Made by a program: the position numbers and the translations under genes. A stretch of DNA of 64,000 bases, taken from an uncultured Pseudomonadales bacterium (GTDB lineage: Bacteria > Pseudomonadota > Gammaproteobacteria > Pseudomonadales > Azotimanducaceae). The notes under the pieces were generated by a model, which saw nothing but the letters and a program-made list of their open reading frames with translations, was not told the DNA's origin and made no database searches. The stretch is taken from positions 558,001-622,000 of the forward strand of contig OY282447.1 of assembly GCA_958296165.1 (NCBI GenBank). Reading direction: 5' to 3'. This document shows, one piece after another, positions 28,901 to 34,454 of the stretch (position 1 is its first letter; the number at the start of each line of letters is the position of its first letter).

Positions 28901-30935
28901 AAGTGGCGGTGCCGCCCGTCCCCTCCGCCCAGGCCACCGTCGCCTGCTTGCCGCTCTCGGCGCTCAGCGTCGCCGTGAACGTCAGGTTCTTCGAGCCGCT
29001 GTCGCCCTCCGTCACGCTCGCCGCGGCGACCGACACCGTCGGCGGGTCGTCGTCGTCGGTGATCGTCCCTGTGCCCGTGCCGCTGGTCGTCGAGATCGTT
29101 GCCCCGGACGCGTTGCTCAGGGTCACTTGGATGGTCTCGTCCGCCTCGTCGGTCGTGTCGCCGGTCACCGAGACGTTGAAGGTCTGGCTGGTCGTCCCCG
29201 CCGTGAAGGTCAGCGTGCCGCCGGTGATCGCCGTGTAGTCCGTCCCGGAAGTGGCCGTCCCCGTGCCCGCGTCCGCATACTGCACCGTCACCTGTTGCGC
29301 GCTCGCCGAGCTCAAGGTGACCGTGAACGTCAGGTTCTTCGAGCCGCTGTCCCCCTCCGTCACGCTCGGCGAGTCGATGGAGACCGTGATCTCCTGGATC
29401 CCGAGGGAGAAGCGCAGCGTCGCCTTGTCGCCGTCCGCGTCCGTCGCCGCCAGAGTGTAGTTCGCCGCCGCCTGCGCCGCCGTCGGCGTGCCGGAAACGG
29501 TTCGCGTCGCCGCGGCGAAGCCCAGCCCGGCCGGCAGACTCTCCTCGATGCTGTACGTCACGCCGCCGTCGCCGCCCGTCGCCGCCGGCAGCGCCTGCGA
29601 CACCGCGTTGTCCTTCACCCAGCTGTAGACAGGGCTGGCCGTCGAGCCGAAGCTCGGCACGGTCTGCTGCCCGCGCACCTTGTGGTTCGCGTCGTCCGGA
29701 ATCGACGCGAAGTTCCGGTTCACCCGGTTGTCGGTGCCGCCTCCGGTGAGGCGGAAGCGGAGGCCGCCGATCTTGCCGGCGCCCATCGGGTTCGTCGGGA
29801 AGGAGATGCCGTCGCCGTCCCAGTCGCCCGCCTGCACCGCGTAGCTGAAATCGAGCTTGTCCCAGCGGCTGGAGTCCGAGGTGGAATAGGAGGGGTTGCA
29901 CTGCTGGCGGATGCTGCTCCCGATCCGGATGTTCAGGCACACGCTCGACGGGAGGACCGTCGTGAGCCGGTGCGTCAGGTCCACCCGCACGGTGATCGTG
30001 TCGTTGGTCCCGAACGGCGCGACCTTGCCGTAGGTCTTGTCCGCGCCGGGGTTCGACGTGATCGAGATCGACTCGATCCCCGCGTCGGCGCTCACCTGCA
30101 GGTGGAACGTCAGATCGGCGGTGCGGTTGAACCCGTCCGTTGCCCGCAGCGTGTAGCTCTGCCGCGCCAACGCGGAGGCATACGACCCTGTGATCGTCCC
30201 CGTGGACGCGTTCAGCGTATAGCCCGTCGGCAGCGGCCGCGCCGACGTCACCGAATAGCTGACGTTGTGCGCCGAGGCCGCGTTCGCCACCTGCGGCAGC
30301 CGGTAGCTCACCGAACCGCCCGCGTAGAAAATGATGTCCGGCGCCGTCACCCCGCTCCAGGACGGCGCCGGCGTGTCCACCTTGTGGCCGGACTGGGCGC
30401 TCATCGCGCTGTGGTTCTTGCTGATGTTCGGGCGCCAGGTCCCTCCGCCGAACGAGCTGCCGCCGACGTTGGCGCCGATGTTGCCGCCGCCCAGCGCGTT
30501 CGCCGCCACGCTCACCCCGTCGGTGTCGCGGTCCCCCTTCACCACCGTGTAGCGGAACTCCAGCACGTTGGCATCCCGCCAGGCGGTCTGGACCTGCCCG
30601 AGATCGTAATAGGTGTAGGAAAATCGCTGGGACTGGAGGTTCCCGCTCAACGACTTGACGCTGCCGCCGACGTTGAGCCCCAGCGTGGGGCTGTCCGCGC
30701 TGGTGATGCTGACCCAGGGCGCGCTCCGGGGCCGCACCTGCACCACGATGGTCTCGCCCGGATAGTAGGTGCTCCCCGACGCCGGGGTGGAGGTGACGAC
30801 CGGCCGCTCCAGGCAGTTCGTGCAGTTGTCCTGCGCCGCGGCCGGCGCCGCGGCGAAGGCCGCCAGGAGGGCGATGCCCGTGAAGGCCGCGGCGCAGAGG
30901 CCCCTGCCGGGCGCGCGCGTCACGCCGCCTCGCAA
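16986..30935 (-). CDS. Giant secreted Calx-beta repeat protein with C-terminal leucine-rich repeats
   Basis: About 4,649 residues, the dominant feature of the window. A Sec signal peptide (IALLAAFAAAPAAA) is followed by two related Ig-like blocks (about 40-200 and 310-440, each containing a GDxDxDGxS motif), each followed by a putative-Ig domain. From about residue 515 to 3995 there are about 30 Calx-beta or Calx-beta-like units with acidic calcium ligands (SVxEGDG, DETDET, LTDDD). Next come an Fn3-like domain (about 4002-4085), a cadherin-like segment, leucine-rich repeats (about 4318-4425: LSDLRALDLRGNALAGL) and an Ig-like tail. No C-terminal RTX or autotransporter domain was recognised. 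The frame opens with TTG at 30935; a GTG five codons in is also possible. Role as a calcium-stabilised surface adhesin is inferred. Its 3' end lies 3 bases from the convergent Bat cluster. Confidence 0.9.
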   Translation of the reverse strand: MRGGVTRAPGRGLCAAAFTGIALLAAFAAAPAAAQDNCTNCLERPVVTSTPASGSTYYPGETIVVQVRPRSAPWVSITSADSPTLGLNVGGSVKSLSGNLQSQRFSYTYYDLGQVQTAWRDANVLEFRYTVVKGDRDTDGVSVAANALGGGNIGANVGGSSFGGGTWRPNISKNHSAMSAQSGHKVDTPAPSWSGVTAPDIIFYAGGSVSYRLPQVANAASAHNVSYSVTSARPLPTGYTLNASTGTITGSYASALARQSYTLRATDGFNRTADLTFHLQVSADAGIESISITSNPGADKTYGKVAPFGTNDTITVRVDLTHRLTTVLPSSVCLNIRIGSSIRQQCNPSYSTSDSSRWDKLDFSYAVQAGDWDGDGISFPTNPMGAGKIGGLRFRLTGGGTDNRVNRNFASIPDDANHKVRGQQTVPSFGSTASPVYSWVKDNAVSQALPAATGGDGGVTYSIEESLPAGLGFAAATRTVSGTPTAAQAAANYTLAATDADGDKATLRFSLGIQEITVSIDSPSVTEGDSGSKNLTFTVTLSSASAQQVTVQYADAGTGTATSGTDYTAITGGTLTFTAGTTSQTFNVSVTGDTTDEADETIQVTLSNASGATISTTSGTGTGTITDDDDPPTVSVAAASVTEGDSGSKNLTFTATLSAESGKQATVAWAEGTGGTATSGTDYTAITGGTLTFAAGTTSQTFNVSVTGDVVDESNETVAVTLSSPTNATLSSTAASATGTITDDDATPTSITLTVNDDSVSEGDGDTTITVTATVDGTTRFGTAKTVTASVAGSGTASAVDFAAVSDFDITIAAGTASKSETFTLSPTDDSVDETDETITVSGASTGLTINSDTITLSDDDDTPSITLSVSDSSVAEDDGATTITVTATVDGTTRFVDDTTVEASVAGSGTAAAVDFAAVSNFNISISAEAASGAETFTLTPTDDTVHEANETITVSGTSGSLTVNSATIALTDDEALPTAALALSPTSIGEDGGASTVTATLSAESSAAVTLTVGAAAGTGAVAADFALSTAKTLTIAAGATTSTGAVTVTAADNDVDAANKSVTVSATATGGNGVAAPSDVTLTLTDDDTAGVTFNPTTLTVTEQGASQSFTVVLDSEPTGGTNGTTWVGLTPSDTDELDLNTALTYPYNLSFNTSNWDTPKTVAVTALGDSDRANDAKQIRYTVAGYTGGEVTNQLAVTVTVIDDDKPIVSLSLSSSSISENGTATVTATLDEAATVATTVTVAAAAGTDTDASDFTLSSANTLTIAAGDTTSTGTVTIAAVDNALDEPDKSVTVSGTVSHDGVTPPTAKTLTITDDDPAPTLSIDSPSVSEGDSGSKNLTFTATLSAASARQVTVQYADAGTGTATSGTDYTAIAAGTLTFAARTTSRTFNVSVTGDVLDEADETVKARLKDPANAAVSTTAGTGTGTIADDDATPTLSISSPSVTEGDSGSTALTYTVTLSAASGRQVTVQYADSGLGTATSGTDYTAIAAGTLTFAAGTTSRTFSVSVTGDTVNESNETVEVTFSGATNATISTPGGVTVNWLRVTGTITDDDGAPTSITLTVDDDDVGEGDGPTTITVTATVDGTTRFAEAKTVSVSVSASGTTGNVVDFTAVSDFNISIPAGAASGAGTFTLTPTDDTEDETDETITVSGTSTGLTVNPDTISLTDDDGTPTSITLTASDDSVGEGDGATTITATATLDGTTTLGSATTVRVNVAGSGAATAVDFDTVSAFDITIAAGDASGTADFTLTPTNDVVDETDETITVRGTTSGLTVNSATISLTDNDAAPTAITLTVSDGSVGEGDGATSITVTATVDGTTRFAEAKTVRASVAGSGAAGAVDFAAVEAFDIEIAAGAASDTAGFTLTPTDDAADETNETITVSGTSGSLTVNSATISLTDDDGAPTAITLTVDDGSVGEGDGAATITATATVDGTMRFAEDTAVTVSVAGSGTATAVDFAAVPSFDITIPAGAASGSGTFTLTPTDDAADETDETVTVGGTSGSLTVNAATIALTDNDAAPTAITLTVSDDSVSEGDGATTITVTATVDGTTRFAEATTVTVIVTGGGTPGGVNFSAGLDFDIVIAAGAASGTSDFMLTPVDDALDGVNETVTFAGYSGSLTVNDATITLTDDDATPTAITLTVDDNSVAEDDGATTITVTATVDGGTRFITDTTVTASVAGSGAAGAVDFAAVSDFDITIGGADASGAETFTLTPTNDAFDETDETITVSGTSGSLTVNSATITLTDDDDAPTAITLTVDDGSVAEDDGATTITVTATVDGASRFVDATTVTVSVAGGGTATAVDFAAVTDFDITIAAGEASKTGTFTLTPTDDAVDETNETVTVSGTSGSLTVNSATISLTDDDDAPTAITLTVNDNSVAEGDGATTITVTATVDGTTRFAAATTVTASVAGSGTATAVDFAAVSDFDITIAAGAQSEDETFTLTPTNDVVDETTETVTVSGESGSLTVNSATISLTDDDAAPTAITLTVDDNSVGEGDGATTITVTATVDGTTRFASAATVTVSVAGSGTATAVDFAAVADFDIEIAAGAAGANYTFTLTPTNDVVDETDETVTVSGESGSLTVNSATISLTDNDAAPTAITLTVNDDSVGEGDGATTITVTATVDGTTRFAAAATVTVSVSDSGTATAVDFAAVADFDITIAAEAASANDTFTLTPTDDLFDETNETITVSGTSGSLTVNSATITLTDDDDAPTAITLTVDDGSVAEDDGATTITVTATVDGASRFVDATTVTASVAGSGTATAVDFAAVTDFDITIAAGMASGTNTFTLTPTDDAVDETNETVTVSGTSGSLTVNSATIALTDDDDAPTAITLSVNDNSVAEGDGATTITVTATVDGTTRFAAATTVTVSVAGSGTATAVDFGAVPSFDITIAAEAASANNTFTLTPTDDAVDETNETVTVSGESGSLTVNSATIALTDDDAAPTAITLTVNDDSVGEGDGATTITVTATVDGTTRFAAAATVTVSVAGSGTATAVDFAAVSDFDIEIAAGAQSEDETFTLTPTDDAVDETDETVTVGGTSGSLTVNSATISLTDDDAAPTAITLTVDDDSVAEGDGATTITVTATVDGTTRFAAATTVTVSVAGSGTATAVDFAAVTDFNIEIAAEAQSKAETFTLTPTDDALDETDETITVSGTSGSLTVNSATITLTDDDAAPTAITLTVDDNSVAEGDGATTITVTATVDGTTRFASATTVTVSVAGTGTATAVDFAAVTDFDIEIAAGAQSEDETFTLTPTDDAVDETDETVTVSGTSGSLTVNSATISLTDDDAAPTAITLTVNDNSVAEDDGATTITVTATVDGATRFAEATTVSVSVSGSGAASAVDFAAVPSFNIEIAAEAQSEDETFTLTPTNDVLDETDETVTVGGTSGSLTVNSATIALTDDDAAPSAITLTVDDGSVGEGDGATTITVTATVDGTTRFASATTVTASVAGSGTAGAVDFAAVTDFDIEIAAGAQSEDETFTLTPTDDAVDETDETVTVSGESGSLTVSSATIALTDDDAAPTAITLTVNDDSVAEGDGATTITVTATVDGTTRFAAATTVSVSVSGSGTTTAVDFGAVSSFNIEIAAEAQSKAETFTLTPTNDVVDETNETVTVGGSSGSLTVNSATITLTDDDAAPTAITLTVNDDSVGEGDGATTITVTATVDGTTRFAAARTVTVSVSGSGTASAVDFAAVPSFDIEIAAEAQSKAGTFTLTPTDDTVDETNETVTVDGTSGSLAVNSATIGLADDDPLPALSIDSPSVTEGDSGATTLTFTVSLSAASAKEVTVQWAEGTGGTATSGTDYAGMSGGTLTFTAGTTSRTFNVSVTGDSTDEADETVVATLSGASNATISTGTGTGTISDDDPAPSLSIDSPSVAEGDGGTTALTFTVSLSAASGKQATVGYALDGTDAGTATAGTDYAALSAGTLTFAAGATARTIDVSVIGDSDVEEDETVRIALGSPSNATGTPTGTGTIRDDDTAPAPADVTTSPTGTASFAVSWSASPGTEGYLVQWRLAAQGWSATRQAELPAGSSSARIDGLAPGEYFVRVLGLKSGNVGEPSAETRVVLGAGVDGAPEVAGAPAPVLLGVGETAEVSLADLFRDPDGDALEYVAWSLEPEVASASALGATLTVEGRWLGVAAVAATATDPGGLTAQTALRVEVRCDAESSAPEGGVAVAVAQLESALRSEATVAWRAAPDGDPATADADEGEHGGAFGEATIAAGRACARIEIPIADDADAEPAREWFVVELELRRPRGSSAALARQRVPVAVLEGVCDRTPAVRDALAAATSGDGGCERPTPAALAALRALALGGAGLEALAAGDLGGLSDLRALDLRGNALAGLAAEAVADAPALERLLLGGNALAAVPRQALAALPRLRDLDLSGNALQALPAGALAGLALRRLRLDGNPGAPFALAVELERVDAEPWAPPPATIRASVPVGAPFDVAARLSAQGATFADGTATARTAVRAGGTAGGNLVAHSAGGFALVSASVSGPAARRCLDGPCWRGFALTAGEPLALFARGPQALTVSAPEALFGSALRLPLAALAAPAEAGGELSWRASSSDASVATVRIVGGSLLVEPEPGAEGTVLVEATATDANGQKATVRFEVEVEFHWRARHIGWRLQLLED
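19640..26252 (-). repeat. Nineteen contiguous 348-bp Calx-beta repeat units
   Basis: Inside the giant gene, 19 consecutive units of 116 codons, each opening TLTVxDxSVxEGDG and closing TDDDxAPTAI, follow without linkers. The 348-base period is directly visible, for example in a shared GATCGCGGTCGGCGCC phrase near 19974 and 20322. Two more units of the same class and several shorter or diverged ones continue to about 29390. Boundaries are by eye, good to about 10 bases. Confidence 0.9.
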
Positions 30936-31307
30936 GGGAAGGGCATTACGATGTCCAACCGCTACGCATGGACTCCGCCCAGCCGTACAGCTTCACATTC
31001 GATCCATGAACTCGCCATGGCTCCACCACATCCACATCGACCGTGCCGCTGCCGAAACGAGAATACAACAAACCGAGGATTCGATTGTACAGTGGCGCAT
31101 CGGGCGCGGCGGCGGCGAAGACGAGGAAAAGCGACGGGGCAAGGCACCGCCGGCAGGCGATCCACCGGTTGACACCCTCAGAGCTGAAACGCAGAGGGGG
31201 CAGAGGCGGCCGAAGGAAGCGCAGCGGCATGGCAGGAACTTGGGTGGCCCTGTTTCGTGAGACAGTGTGGCCGTGCCCGAAGGGTTGCGTCAACCCCTTG
31301 AACTGGT
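30936..31307. other. Intergenic region between the giant gene and the IS element
   Basis: 372 bases with no convincing gene on either strand. An AT-richer patch at 31060-31090 carries TACAAT and TATTCT hexamers on the minus strand, which could include the promoter of the giant gene about 130 bases from its start, but no good -35 match was found. A 6-bp stem hairpin (GGGTTG-CGT-CAACCC) lies at 31282-31296, just outside the left end of the IS, without a T tract. Confidence 0.4.
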
Positions 31308-31325
31308 TCAGTAGTTATGGCACAG
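31308..31325 (+). repeat. Left terminal inverted repeat of the IS481 element
   Basis: An 18-base end that pairs with the right end at 32439-32457. The block TGGCACAG is identical in both, as are TCAG and TAG; one base is missing relative to the right copy. It lies 3 bases from the transposase stop codon, so the gene runs almost to the end of the element. Confidence 0.7.
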
Positions 31326-31328
31326 GGG

Positions 31329-32330
31329 CTAGGCAGCCTCCTGAGCGACAAGGTACTCGTTGGGGGCGAGGTAGTCGAGGGCCGAGTGCGGGCGTTCGTA
31401 GTTGTAGAAGAACTCGTGTTTGAGGAGCTTCCTGGAGACGGCCTTGACGGTGAGGTCGCAGTCGAGGAAGTTCCAGAACTCGATGCGCGCTGTGCGGTTG
31501 GCGCGTTCGACGTGTCCGTTCCACTGCGGTCGCCGCGGCGGCAGGACGCGGAGGTCGATGCCGAGTTCCCTGCAGGCGTCCTCGAACTCGGCCATGAACT
31601 CGCTGCCGCCGTCGACCTGGATGGAGAGCACGGGCACGGGGAAGCACTCGACGAGGGCGTCGAGGAAGCGCCTGGCGTTGAAGGCGGTGGCGCGGGAGAA
31701 GACGCGCGCGACCATGAACCGGCTGACCGGGCAGATGGCGCGGAACTCCTTGATGGTCTGGCCGTCGCGGGAGAAGGTCATGTGGTCGATCTGGACGAGC
31801 TGGCCGGGGCGTTCGGCCTTGTCGCCGTACTTCCAGCGCCGCGCCCAGCCGTCGAACCTGCGGCGGCGCCTGGGCTTGACCCGGCCTTCGCAGATGCTGG
31901 CGAGGGGCACGGCGCCGGCGGCGATGGCGCGCGAGAGGATGCGCCCGACGGTGGACACGCTCAGGCGCAGGCCCTTGCGTTCGAGCATGCGCTGGATCGG
32001 CGCCTTGCCCATGAACGGATGCCTGCGGCGCAGATCCAGGACGGCCTTCACGTCGCTCGGCTTGTACGACCAGCGCCGGACGCGGCGCGGGCGGGTGGAC
32101 TTCGGCGCCAGGCCGCGCTGGCCGCTCGCGGCCAGCGCGGCCTTCCACCGACACATCGTGCGGCGGCTGACGCCGATCTCCCTCAGGGCGGCCGGCGCGG
32201 CGCAGCCGGCTCCGCGCAGTTCGTCGTACCGGCGGATCGCCGACAGGCGCTCGCGGGCCTCGGCCGGCAGCTCGGCGTCGTCGACCTTGAAACTGCGGTA
32301 CGATCGCGTCCGCATCGATTCGATCTTCAT
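31329..32330 (-). CDS. IS481-family DDE transposase
   Basis: A 333-residue transposase. An N-terminal helix-turn-helix (about 20-75: ALREIGVSRRTMCRWKAAL) is followed by a second DNA-binding helical part and the rve integrase core. The catalytic acids are in LVQIDHMTF, LSIQVDGGSEF and GHVERANRTARIEFW, an intact D-D-E arrangement with the C-terminal NYERPHSALDYLAPNEYL box typical of IS481/IS3 groups. The ATG is preceded by AAAGGAGA. With no frameshift or truncation and recognisable ends, the element looks potentially active. Confidence 0.93.
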   Translation of the reverse strand: MKIESMRTRSYRSFKVDDAELPAEARERLSAIRRYDELRGAGCAAPAALREIGVSRRTMCRWKAALAASGQRGLAPKSTRPRRVRRWSYKPSDVKAVLDLRRRHPFMGKAPIQRMLERKGLRLSVSTVGRILSRAIAAGAVPLASICEGRVKPRRRRRFDGWARRWKYGDKAERPGQLVQIDHMTFSRDGQTIKEFRAICPVSRFMVARVFSRATAFNARRFLDALVECFPVPVLSIQVDGGSEFMAEFEDACRELGIDLRVLPPRRPQWNGHVERANRTARIEFWNFLDCDLTVKAVSRKLLKHEFFYNYERPHSALDYLAPNEYLVAQEAA

Positions 32331-32438
32331 GGTTCGGGTCTCCTTTCAGTGGGTTTTGCGTTCACTGAAGGCTACCCGATCCGGCGTCGGCGGCGGGTCT
32401 TCCGTCGCCGACGCCGCCTCAGCCAATCACGGCCCGGG

Positions 32439-32457
32439 CTGTGCCAAATCTATCTGA
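32439..32457 (-). repeat. Right terminal inverted repeat of the IS481 element
   Basis: A 19-base sequence whose reverse complement matches the left end at 31308-31325 in 16 positions with one gap. It lies about 110 bases upstream of the transposase start; the interval contains the transposase ribosome binding site. Confidence 0.7.
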
Positions 32458-32565
32458 GCCGGCACACCCCTGTCGAATCGCCCGCGTGGCCGATGCTGCG
32501 GCACCGCGTACGGCAACATCTAAGAGTGTACGATAGGCGAACCTGCTTGCGTGGCGCGTACGTCT

Positions 32566-34437
32566 ATGGCAACCGTTCAAGGCGAGAGCTGGGATCTATC
32601 CAGCGAGTATGCAGCCGCCGACTCGCCCGAAGTCGATGCCGATTTGGCGCAAGCTCACGCGCTGCTGAACGACATAGAGCAACGCAACGCCGTGCTGGCA
32701 CCGTGGCTGGACGCCGATGCAGCCAGCGACATGACGGCGGCCGAGGCGCACGATGTTGTGGTCGCGGCGCGCGCCATCTTCCTGCGCATCGAACACGCCG
32801 ACCGGCTCGTCCACGACGCCCGTGCCTACGCCGAATGCTGCCTCAGCGTAGACAGCCAGGACGCCGCGGCGCTGCAACTGCAAGGACGGCTGCTCGCAGT
32901 GCAGAAACGGCTCGCCAACGCCGAGGAGCCGCTGTCGCAATTTCTCGCCTTGGTGCCGGACGCAGTCGCGAACGCCTACTTGGAAGACCCGGCCGTAGCA
33001 CCATCGCGCTTTGCCGTCATGCATTCGCGGCGACGACGCCACGAGTTGCTGCCGCTTGCGCAAGAGACGTTGGTGAACAATTTGAGCCAAGATGGCATTC
33101 ACGCTTGGGGGCGGCTGTACGATCAGCTCGCCGGCACGCTCGCCTGCAACGTGCAGACGCGCGATGGAGTGCAAACCGTGGGGCTTGCGCAGGCCAGCGG
33201 GATGATGCTCGCGCCGGACGAGCGGCTGCGCGAGAGCGCGTGGCGCGCCATCAACACCGCTTGGGACGAACACGCCGAGTCGTGCGCGGCGGCGATCAAC
33301 GCCATCGCCGGCTGGCGGCTTGAAATGTGCAAACAGCGCAGCCAGCCAAGTCGGCCAGGCCGGCCCGTTCACTTCTTGGATGCGCCGCTGCACCAAAACC
33401 GCATCGGCAAGCAAACCCTGGCAACGGTGCTCGAAGTCGCCCGCGAGGGCATTCCGCTGGCCCGGCGCGCGGCGCGGCTGCAAGCCAATGCCTACGGCAA
33501 GAGCCACTATGGGCCGTGGGATCAACGAGCTCCGGCGCCGCCGCGCGGGGACGCTGCGAGCCAACCCCTGCCTTACCAGCAGGCCGTCGCTTTGGTCGCG
33601 GATTCCTATTCCGCGGTGCATCCGCACATGGGCGATTTCGTGCGCATGATGGCGAGCGAGCGCTGGATCGAAGGCACGGTCGGCGACCGCAAGCGGCCCG
33701 GCGCATACTGCACCGGCTTCTTAAAGTCGCGCACGCCGCGCGTCTACATGACCTACACCGGCGGCGCCAGCGATGTCATCGTGCTGGCGCACGAGCTGGG
33801 GCACGCATTCCATTCCTGGGTGATGCGCGATTTGCCGGCCAGCCAGCGCAGCTACGGCATGTCCATTGCCGAGACGGCGAGCACGTTTGGCGAGAGCGTC
33901 GTCCGCGACGCGCTGCTCGAACGCGCCGAGACGCCAGCCGCTCGGCTCGACATCGTCTGGGAAGAAGCCGCCGCCTTAGTCACCTTCATCCTCAACATCC
34001 CCACCCGCTTCGAGTTCGAGCACAACTTCTACGAAGCCCGCGCCGCACGGCCGTCGCGGCCGGACGAGCTCAAAGAGATGATGAGCGCGGCGTGGCAGAA
34101 CTGGTACGGCGACTGTCTGGCGACGCCGGATCCGCTGTTCTGGGCCAACAAGCTGCACTTCTACATCTCCGGCCTTAGCTTCTACAACTTCCCCTATTTG
34201 TTCGGCTACCTGTTCAGCCTGGGCGTCTATGCCCGCCGCGCCGTGCTCGGCGAAGAGTTCTTCGCCCGCTACCAAGGGCTGCTGCTCGACACCGGGCGGA
34301 TGACCGCCGAAGAACTCGCCGCCAAGCACTTGGACGTCGACCTGACGCAGCCGGATTTCTGGCGCGATACGCTCGCCGCGCTCGAGTCGCGCATCGATCT
34401 GTTCGAGAGCCTCGTGGCGCAGGTGCAAGCCAAGTGA
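32566..34437 (+). CDS. M3-family metallopeptidase (oligoendopeptidase F-like)
   Basis: A 623-residue zinc peptidase that cleaves short peptides in the cytoplasm. The active site HELGH is at residues 409-413 and the third zinc ligand is Glu-436 in MSIAETAS, the standard M3 spacing. The all-helical N-terminal half and the C-terminal FPYLFGYLFSLGVYA segment fit PepF/M3B enzymes, which are typically about 600 residues. No signal peptide is present. The ATG at 32566 was preferred to a GTG at 32551. The DUF3604 gene follows with a possible overlap. A link with the peptide importer at 0-5 kb is conceivable but not shown. Confidence 0.93.
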   Translation: MATVQGESWDLSSEYAAADSPEVDADLAQAHALLNDIEQRNAVLAPWLDADAASDMTAAEAHDVVVAARAIFLRIEHADRLVHDARAYAECCLSVDSQDAAALQLQGRLLAVQKRLANAEEPLSQFLALVPDAVANAYLEDPAVAPSRFAVMHSRRRRHELLPLAQETLVNNLSQDGIHAWGRLYDQLAGTLACNVQTRDGVQTVGLAQASGMMLAPDERLRESAWRAINTAWDEHAESCAAAINAIAGWRLEMCKQRSQPSRPGRPVHFLDAPLHQNRIGKQTLATVLEVAREGIPLARRAARLQANAYGKSHYGPWDQRAPAPPRGDAASQPLPYQQAVALVADSYSAVHPHMGDFVRMMASERWIEGTVGDRKRPGAYCTGFLKSRTPRVYMTYTGGASDVIVLAHELGHAFHSWVMRDLPASQRSYGMSIAETASTFGESVVRDALLERAETPAARLDIVWEEAAALVTFILNIPTRFEFEHNFYEARAARPSRPDELKEMMSAAWQNWYGDCLATPDPLFWANKLHFYISGLSFYNFPYLFGYLFSLGVYARRAVLGEEFFARYQGLLLDTGRMTAEELAAKHLDVDLTQPDFWRDTLAALESRIDLFESLVAQVQAK

Positions 34438-34454
34438 GCCAAGCAGACAACGGC

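Larger units (their letters stand above)
31308..32457 (-). mobile_element. IS481-family insertion sequence, about 1.15 kb
   Basis: A single transposase gene is flanked by imperfect inverted repeats. The left end at 31308-31325 (TCAGTAGTTATGGCACAG) matches the reverse complement of 32439-32457 (TCAGATAGATTTGGCACAG) at 16 of 19 positions with one gap. Size and single-ORF structure suit IS481. I could not find a convincing target-site duplication, so the exact termini may differ by a few bases. The element sits between the upstream end of the giant gene and the M3 peptidase gene. Confidence 0.8.

Noticed and set aside
16576-29940. 4,454-codon minus-strand frame inside the giant gene
   Set aside because: It overlaps the real frame, its product is Arg/Asp/Gly/His low complexity with no domains, and it runs antisense into the Bat cluster. 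It is a stop-free shadow of a GC-rich repeat.
27024-31172. 1,382-codon plus-strand frame over the start of the giant gene
   Set aside because: Antisense shadow; Arg/His/Gly-rich translation and no recognisable start signal.
31282-31296. Rho-independent terminator
   Set aside because: The hairpin is short (6 bp) and has no T tract on either strand.
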